Shown here one piece after another: positions 56,501-64,000 of a DNA stretch of 64,000 bases. This DNA comes from Heliocidaris erythrogramma (taxonomy: Eukaryota; Echinodermata; Echinoidea; Camarodonta; Echinometridae). Numbering within the stretch: position 1 is the stretch's first letter; each line of letters starts with the position of its first letter. The translations under genes were made by a program, and so were the position numbers. The stretch is from contig CM046853.1 in assembly GCA_025617745.1 (NCBI GenBank), forward strand, positions 52,725,021 through 52,789,020, in the 5' to 3' direction. The notes beneath the pieces were generated by a model, which worked only from the letters and a program-made list of their open reading frames with translations, had not been told where the DNA came from and searched no databases.

Positions 56501-59500
56501 AATCACACAGAATAGAACAATATTTATAATAAATGTCACAAACTAAATAGAAAATAATTTGTCTAATATCTCTATCAGGGCTGCATTGTCATTACATAAA
56601 CTGTATTGAGAGGTACATGTACATGTATATAAATACTTTCAGAATAGCTACATGTACATGTTTTATCAAGTTTTTTTTCATGAATTTTGCATACATGTAT
56701 ACATGTATTTTCACAATCCAAGCCAACCAGAGGATTAGAAATGATAAACGATTCTCAATGACTTTTCAAAAGTTTCCCTTGAAATGCATTTTCATTACCA
56801 ATATTGAAGATAACCCTGTCAAACAAATGTACTACATAATCATCTACAAGTAGAATATTCTGCGAACTACTCACTATCACAATAAGGAATTAGTCACCAG
56901 TGGATTAGTAGTATCATAACAAAGGAAACTGTGGGTTTTTTGTTGGTACCTGATATCAATTTGTTTTAATAGAGGCTACTCACTTTCCTATTTCATTAAA
57001 TCTTAATTTAACGCATGCATCGAATTGTTAACAAAGACATCATTAAACCTGTAAAAAATATTCACCATTTCCTACAGCTTTAAATAATGTGGTGGTAGAA
57101 GTATAGAATATATTTATGTACTAGGGAATTTACATCCTAAATGTATTGTAAACATGAAGACGATAATAAGGCAAAGTCATTTCAAAATGTTATCCATAGG
57201 AAGGAGGAGAAACATCTATCACCATGAATTTTGATATATAATTAGGAAAGTATTTTAATGTTATTCATCCTTTTTGCAACCCTAAATTTAAAAAATGATT
57301 ATAATTGGAAAACTTGTGCCTACATGTATAGTGAAACGGATTATAGATTGCTTTTCTAAGTATATGTAAGTAATAAAGTAGCAACAATTTGGTAACGCTT
57401 TAGTCATTTTGACTAAAAAAAAATTGTATTTTCTTTTTAATTATTTTTTTTTACTGTTACTAGTACATGTACATTATGTACTTGCATTGATTTCTACATG
57501 TAAATAGCTCTCTCTGGGACAAAAACAAGATTTTCATTTCTTTAATACAAAGGAGTTATAGAATTTGTATCCTTGAAATTTCATAGGCAGTATCTACATG
57601 TACAGGATGTCTACTAACCCTGTGCAAAATTTCACAGACTTTTGTGTAAGTCTGCAAAAGGGGATGAAGTATATTTAAAAGGGAAAAAAATATATAATTC
57701 TTGAACTTTACTTACATATGTATGCCACAAATGCCACAAATGCCACAAATTTAACAGAAGTGGAAATCAGGTTAACATTATAGACCAAAGAAAGTTAAAC
57801 TTCAAGTTCTACTATATCCTCAGAAAAATGAAGCCAAATTTTAAAAGCTTCCTCTTCCTCCTCAAAAATACCCATTATATGAAAAATATATGTGTTATGA
57901 AGAAAGAACAATGCCTTATATTCATTCTTACATGGTTATTTATTACAAATGAGTATCAAAGTCCACAAACTTGATAATTACACAGTAGGTGTACGGTGCG
58001 CTTCGTACTGTGGTTCCCCTATACCCATTGTGAGTCAGTTTCCCATTGTTTACAAAACTAATCATGGATTTCATATGTTTATCAAGAATAAATTAAGTGC
58101 ATAATACAAAACTCCAATGATCATGGTTGTTGTGGTGTACTTATTGTTGAAGAGGATACCCCCTCTGGCAATTTATGATACACCTGTAGGGGGCTATATA
58201 ATATGGATTTAAACTTTATCATTATTTAGATAGCATATATAAAGCTTAATATATGTAGTATTATTTCTTCTCCACTTTAGCTTTGTCCATCGATTCATAA
58301 TTCATTGTTTTCATATGATATAAGACCACCTTATTATAAATAATTAGTTACAACCAAATTGATAAATCACATGTCAGGCAAATTCACGGACAAAAAAATT
58401 AACATCGACGATTCATTTGTCATGGAATATCAAATTGTTAATGATGATGATGAAGCTATGCTATTTAACAATAGAGATCAAATTAGCAATTCAGAAATTT
58501 TGGATGAAGGATACAAAATACACCTGTACATGTATTTGACATGTATTTCTTCCTTCTTTTTTTTTTGCTTTGAACTGTGTATTTATTATCCCTGGTCATG
58601 GTGAACCATACGCACTTCAAATCCCTTGATTACAAATCACCTACATGTAATTAGGCCTATACATGTGTACAGAAGTGATATGACCATGTTAACAAACTAA
58701 CAATGTTTTGTGTTTATTTGCGTTCAAAGGATCAGGTCATATTTCACTAACTGAAGTGTCCAGACAACAGGAATATACAATGTACAGTATACACAATTTT
58801 ATGCACATGTATACATTGCACTCTGTAGTATATTGTTATTTTACAAACAATTTTCAATAGTTTACACTTTGAGGATTTATATGAAGAAAAAAAATCCACT
58901 CATTCTTTAGAAAGAATTGATAGTCTACTTTATATACGGCATGTCTAGATTCTAGGCCTCCGATTGGTCAAATTTGCGGCATGAAATTCACTACAGACTG
59001 CCGGGCAGTACATGTATGGTGAAAAATACTGAACGGGCCTAGTTCTGCTTACGTGTACAATGGCAATTTAGATACGCGGGCGCGCGGCCTGCACGATGTA
59101 CCATACACACATGTACACCAAACGAAATTTTGAAAGAGCGATCAATGAGAATTACGATACGGTACCGTATTTCATCTGACTTTGAAATGATTTTCTGAAC
59201 TGACGGAGGATGCGATACATAAAACAAATGTTGACTGCTTCTTTTTCGCGTCACCGTTTGGCCCTCTGTGATCTTGCAACTGTGCAATGCCGAGCTCACC
59301 TCGGGCCATAGTTTTAACCGTGCCCCTCAAAGCAGTCAACATTTGTTTTCTACGGTGTACATGTCCACACTCAATCCAATTCTTTATGGGGAATTCACTA
59401 CCGGTATGTCTGGAATTTAGGCTACATGTACTTGAAAGAAGCTGCATGTCGGCATGACAATCATTGCTGCGTAAAAAAAAAACAGTAGCTCTTGTTCTTG

Positions 59501-59903
59501 ATTTAGTTTTTACAGCATTCACTGTTAAAAGTACACAGTAAATGTACAGCAAGGGCTTGTGCTACTGTTTAGTTTAAATGTCTTTGGTTGACAATAAACA
59601 CTACAACAATAATATAAGATAGAAGTGTCCATTTTGAATGGGGGAGGGGGAGGGGCAAGAGGCAAAGCCTGGAGCATCTCCAAGATGTCTCTTGACTATT
59701 AAACGAGAAGGAAATGTAGTCTTTATGGTCACCCATGGGTACAGTACACCCTCCACATTGTACAGCAAGCGCTACTTCCTCAGAAGCTAGACGGACTTTC
59801 CCTATCTCATCGATCTCCTTACTCACAGTCACAGTAATAATAATATGGTTGGGGGAGAAAATTTAGAATCGAAGGCTACGCTTCAGCCATAGGTTATAGA
59901 TCA
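53562..59903. other. Long stretch without recognised gene
   Basis: AT-rich with only short ORFs. Seen: 9-bp tandem GAAGCTGGG three times at about 54391-54417; a C run at about 55302-55318; a GGTCCATGCTTCCATGGACC hairpin near 55378-55397; TGCCACAAA three times at about 57723-57749; and an exact 20-bp inverted pair (59221-59240 and 59330-59349). No splice-bounded coding exon or RNA gene recognised. Confidence 0.5.
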
Positions 59904-60043
59904 GGGCCCTGTTTCATAAAACTTGTCATCAATGACAAGTTGCAATAACTGTTATAAGCTAATGAAATCCTTGCATCTGATTGGCTGAGAGCAAATATGT
60001 TGGTAAAAATCACCACCAAGATACTTGATGAAACGCCCCCCTG
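59904..60043. mobile_element. Hybrid MITE: type A left end, type B right end
   Basis: The left half 'gggccctgtttcataaaact' is type A. The right half 'gatacttgatgaaacgcccc' is type B, with the shared core 'gattggctgagagcaaat' between. Its two ends are not good inverted repeats of each other. Confidence 0.82.
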
Positions 60044-60902
60044 CTTACACACAGGACAATTGCTGAGATTCGGAAATCTATTATTGAATCATGATCAGAA
60101 TCTCACTTTGTTTGTGTATGAACAACAGTTCTCACTAATTGGTGAAATTCTGAAAGCAATTCCAATCACACCATTGTAATAATAGTTTATGTGAGTTTAT
60201 ACATATGTGTGCGAATAAGGCATAAACAAAGTGAGATTTGACAGCAGTTTAAAGCAGAAATTCTCCTATTGTCTAAAAGGAGTCAAAGGACCTATTGTTT
60301 TTGACCAGGCTATTTATAAATTTGAGAGGCAATCCATAGTGATGCATCATACACATGTTGTTTCTCCTTCCATTAGTGTTAAGAAAAACATATACACAAA
60401 TGTGCATGGCTATCCATTAAACAGAGTGGACACTTCATAAAATTTATCTCAATCATGTTCAGCCCTCTAGTTTTCACTTTTGATCGCTAATGCATCATAT
60501 CCCTTGATTTTCAATTCAGTTGGAATGGTTACTGCATCACGAGTCCAAACTCAAATCTATTTCTGTAAAAATTCTAAAAATTATACCTCTCCAAAAAGCA
60601 AGAATTTATGAACAAGTTATCACAATGAAAAAGAAATTAAATATCATGTGAGCAGACAGCAATTATTATCTTGAACCCCAAATAAGCTAAAATAGGAAAA
60701 CCCATCAAAGAAGAACAGTGGAAAAGTGGAAATTTATGTGGAAATATACCTGACATGGGTTATCCTTGATACTCTACATGTAGGCAAACATCTGTATACT
60801 TATCAAGTTTTTGATATTGCGATGATGAAAATTATTTTTTTTTAAATATGCAATGGTAAACATATATACAATCAATATGAGTAAATCTCACTTTTATTTC
60901 AG
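60044..60902. other. No gene seen; spacer
   Basis: AT-rich, short ORFs only. Confidence 0.5.
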
Positions 60903-60941
60903 TATAAAAAATATCCAAGAAGACTTTTAGATGACTGGAAG
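60903..60941 (+). other. Candidate 39-nt micro-exon (weak)
   Basis: A polypyrimidine-like stretch ending 'cacttttatttcag' precedes 39 nt open in frame 1 ('YKKYPRRLLDDWK'), followed by 'gtaatttt', a plausible donor. The length is a multiple of three. I recognise no domain, and AT-rich DNA yields such patterns by chance. It is listed only because no better host exon was found. Confidence 0.15.
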
Positions 60942-62279
60942 GTAATTTTACCAGGCCTACAATCACAGAAAATTATGGTACATGTATACTTGGCCTCTAT
61001 ATATGCTATCTCTACTGTGTTCTATCACCTACAAAATAAAAACTTCTATGCCTGGTACAAACTAACCTTCTCTACCAATCAAATTATTTACCATATCACA
61101 TATAATCCAACTTTCAGGGAAAACTCACATACAGTAAGTCATTTATTTATAATTAAATGTTCTTACTCAAACAGCAATAAATGTATTATTAATTATTAAC
61201 AGCTACCATACACAACTTTAAGTACACAGCTCTGACAGCTCTGACATCACTGGCTGTGAACATAAATATAGATTTTTTTTTTACGGGATATGGTTAAATC
61301 ATTTGTATTCATTTACATGTGTATATTCATTTGAGCTGAGAGTCCACCTTTGGACTCAAATGGTATGTAAGTACACTTTTTGCGCAAACTTAATGCGTGC
61401 TAAGTGCATCGTAAGAACATAAAAAGCTTGAACATACTGAATATTTTCAGATAAGAGGTAGATACAGGTAGCTTGATGGTTCACAGCATGGCTAATGTAT
61501 GATCTTGAACTGCATCCAATTTACAACGATACACCTAAATATAGTTAACCGCGACTAAGCTCACAAACAAGGAAACTCCTGGCATGCATACATATTCACT
61601 AACTTCTTGAGGACATGCTCTAAGCTCTCCACAAAGTAGACCGATCCACGGGGAATTAATTACTGCTTCCTTAATCAACATTTGGGACGACTTTTAGGAA
61701 GAGTTCCCCCTGCACGCCCAACCGATCACGAGCGGTCTTGGTCATGCAGCGATTACTTGATTTTGCTAGGTTTCTTTCTCGGGCTGCGAGACACGGGACA
61801 GAAGGGTCGTGTATTTCGGGATGGCCAATTATTATTCACATCCTTCTCCTCTCTTCCTCTGTAAAACCAAGCAAAGATTACAGCATGGCTGGCCACACAT
61901 GTCTCAGTTTTCTCGAAGAGTCGGTTGAGGAATCGCACTTCCTGACAAATATATCCTCCACGATTTTGCTGAGTGCAGATTGAGCTTCTTTCACAACAAA
62001 ACGGCATCTCTCATTGCTAGACACAACTCAATCACTCCTTGGCTGTGACATAATTACATACATGTACGTACCCATGTCATATTGCTTTCAAGCAAATGGA
62101 AAATGTGAAACAAGCACACATCCCATCTTTACAACATTGGGAAAGTTGAGAAAATTGGAAAGTACATAAGGTCAATACTCAATAATCATCATTTCAGATT
62201 ATGTGACAAGATCAACTTTAATCAAGAAGACTTTTAGTTGATACCTGACTGCTAGGATAGCATAAGTATACTTAAGCAA
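60942..62279. other. No gene recognised; GC-richer patch at 61620-62010
   Basis: The stretch 61620-62010 has higher GC and open frames on both strands (60-84 codons), but no domain I recognise. It might be an exon, a conserved regulatory element or chance. The rest is AT-rich. Confidence 0.4.
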
Positions 62280-62428
62280 CCAGGGGACGTACAGCCTAAA
62301 GTCCTCTCCGAGGGACTTGGTAATGAGGATTAATGTCTTACCAAAGGGCATTAATGAATCCACCTGCATTCGAACCGGGTCCTCCATTTGAGACCAGCAC
62401 TGCTCTACCACTGAGCCATCATGCCTCT
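62280..62428 (-). mobile_element. tRNA-derived SINE, copy 2
   Basis: The minus strand starts 'gaggcatgatggctcagtgg' with 'tagagcagtgctgg', has B-box 'cggttcgaatgc', then 'ccctttggtaagacattaat' and 'ccaagtccctcggagaggac', and ends 'cgtcccctgg'. Closely matches 16053-16202. Confidence 0.85.
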
Positions 62429-63248
62429 TTTTTACAATTTATGAATAGGAGATAATGCATGTATTGTACATACATGTATGTGTATAGTCCTAGTACGTGA
62501 TACAGTAGCTTACAAAATAAAATAACTTTGCTTTCTCTTTAAGTGCAGTGTAAACATTTAATGCAATTAAAATAAGGTCAATCCAAATATCAAAGATTAC
62601 TAAAAATATACATGTATAATGATTTGTTTCACTTCATCATTATGTCCATGTATGTATGTGTCCTGTTCCGTTGGCTAATACATGTATTTCATCACAACAT
62701 ACAGGTACATGTACCCTCCAACATCAGTCTGATATATTAACAATGTGCACTCATGCTTGTAAGAGTACTGCATGTGTTGCTATGTCAGATAATCCCTCTA
62801 CAAGTTAGTCTACCAATATATGAACTACTTCATCACAGAATCAGGAAGTATGAATACGAAAGCTGTGAATTCCTCTATATTACATGTACATGTACAACGA
62901 AACAAAGTCTTGATGGCAAACTAGCTTTAAGGTTGAGTGAAAGAAAATAAAACAAAGGAACTGATAATGTAAGTGCATGCTTTAAAAAAAAAGGGGGAAG
63001 ATTGAATTATGAATATGTCAATGTTATGATCATTATCAACAGTGTAAATAGTGATCAAAACTTTCATTTAATATATGACAATACAGTGTACCTATTTTTT
63101 CATAAATTGTTACAGTTTACCAGTTGAGTTTATCTACATGTACATGTACATGTACATGTATTATGTTCTCTAATATTTCTCCTAGCTCAAACGCAGCTTT
63201 GGAAAACCTTTTTACTAACAAATTGTAGGAGGGCAAGTCCAAGATATA
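62429..63248. other. No gene seen; ATGTAC-rich spacer
   Basis: Dense ACATGT/ATGTAC palindromes, including about five tandem TACATG units at 63135-63160. No exon recognised. Confidence 0.5.
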
Positions 63249-63335
63249 TCTTTCCAAGATTTATGGAATTGTAATAAATTCTCTTTAAGTTTTGTAGTAC
63301 CAATCGTCTTTCCAAGATTTATGGAATTGTAATAA
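63249..63335 (+). repeat. 29-bp direct repeat flanking a 29-nt insert
   Basis: TCTTTCCAAGATTTATGG with its continuation to 'gtaataa' occurs at 63249-63277 and 63307-63335. Between them lies 'attctctttaagttttgtag' plus 'taccaatcg'. The insert matches the tail of the hairpin element at 49325-49349, so it may be a severely truncated copy with a long target duplication. Confidence 0.75.
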
Positions 63336-63553
63336 GGAATTGTGAACATTAATTGACCTAAAAATATCACTTTATTTGATATTTTGTCAGATCCTAGCTC
63401 TAGAAGGGCTATCAGCTTGATATGGTCATCAGACATACTTAAATCTTAGATCTGTGGTTTATGGGACAAAATAACTCGGACTTGACCCAGACTTGACCTG
63501 TATATGTACATGTACATGTATGTACCTCAAAATAAAATCTCCAAGGTGTAACA

Positions 63554-63697
63554 CCAGGGGAGCATTTCATCAAGTGTTTTGTCAGTGATTTTCACCGACA
63601 ACTGTTATAAGCTACTGAAATCCTTGCATCTGATTGGCCGAGAGCAAATTTGTCGGTAAAAGTCGCTGACAAAACACTTGATGAAACGTTCCCCTGG
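63554..63697. mobile_element. CCAGGGGAGC-ended MITE, type B, copy 2
   Basis: Ends 'ccaggggagcatttcatcaa' and 'ttgatgaaacgttcccctgg' are inverted. The core is 'gctactgaaatccttgcatc' and 'gattggccgagagcaaattt'. Length 144 bp. The flanks are not duplicated, unlike copy 1. Confidence 0.88.
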
Positions 63698-64000
63698 CCT
63701 TCATTGCAAAAAACGGCCTCTTGTAATGCATAGCATGTACAAAATGTACCTACACATGTCTGTCAGCTACTGCCGCTCATCAGTCACCTAAGAATAGGGT
63801 TGAAACTGCGTAGGCTACTTGTCAATTGGCTAATGACAAATGCAAACACTCCCTTATAAAAGGGTACCAATCACTTCCCTGACAAAATATCTCCATAATA
63901 AAGGCTTATGGGGTGTTGCAAGAAAGTTGCAATCAATTGCAAATTGTAAAGCAAATTAGAACAACCATTCTGAATGGTTCAGGGTCTGCCCATTCAAGAA
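63698..64000. other. No gene seen; possible MITE end at the window edge
   Basis: 'ggtgttgcaagaaagttgca' followed by 'atcaattgcaaattg' at 63912-63946 looks like the terminus of another short element cut off by the window end. Not confirmable here. Confidence 0.35.

Noticed and set aside
63120..63165. CRISPR-like spacing of ACATGT repeats
   Set aside because: Simple tandem palindromic hexamers without spacers; the context is eukaryotic.

Overview
The window looks like gene-poor, AT-rich nuclear DNA of a marine invertebrate, most likely an echinoderm and probably a sea urchin. The basis is recognition of repeat types (short inverted-repeat elements with GGGCCC/TTTCATAAAACTTG ends and an ATTGGCTGAGAGC core, 'CCACTTTTACAGTA' and 'CAGTCAAACCTGTCT' elements, dense ATGTACAT palindromes), not a search. 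There are no operons, rRNA genes, convincing canonical tRNA genes or CRISPR arrays. I could not identify any host protein-coding gene. One weak 39-nt micro-exon candidate lies at 60903-60941. The window could be intergenic or lie in a large intron.

The only substantial coding capacity belongs to a GC-rich DIRS1-like tyrosine-recombinase retrotransposon on the minus strand (9894-15906). It has inverted terminal repeats and an exact 95-nt internal complementary region (10151-10245). That region is the reverse complement of the two outer termini joined head to tail. The gene order is gag-like, then reverse transcriptase/RNase H/Dam-like methyltransferase-related, then tyrosine recombinase. Gag and the polymerase are broken by frameshifts and gag carries an ~825-bp tandem duplication. 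The recombinase catalytic domain is open with R, HxxR and Y in place. The element sits inside a non-autonomous DNA transposon (GGTATTCTGAAAA ends, CCAGGGG flanks), which itself sits at the end of a tRNA-derived SINE, giving three nested layers.

The remaining sequence is a mosaic of small non-autonomous elements and simple repeats. 1-9.6 kb: foldback element, CA tracts, partial repeats. 16-20.5 kb: SINE, a hAT-like element, a TA-flanked MITE, TA-rich repeats. 21.4-29 kb: several TTAA-flanked elements with TTAAAGG ends, GGGCCC-ended MITEs and a long near-perfect hairpin. 29-31 kb: nested foldback element and an inverted/direct repeat mosaic. 32-35 kb: a TIR element and a LINE C-terminal relic split by a SINE. 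36.4-37.2 kb: a GC-rich unique-looking island. 38-42 kb: SINEs and minisatellites. 44-48.2 kb: TTAA and TA elements. 48.3-53.6 kb: paralogous repeats that reveal a 44-bp mobile unit, a hairpin element with a 12-bp target duplication, a 247-bp tandem duplication and a perfect inverted duplication around a MITE. 53.6-64 kb: sparse, with a hybrid MITE, a SINE and another MITE.

The most useful leads are the DIRS element with both ends and its internal complementary region preserved, the 44-45-bp mobile unit with an apparent empty site, and the hairpin element whose tail recurs inside a 29-bp direct repeat.
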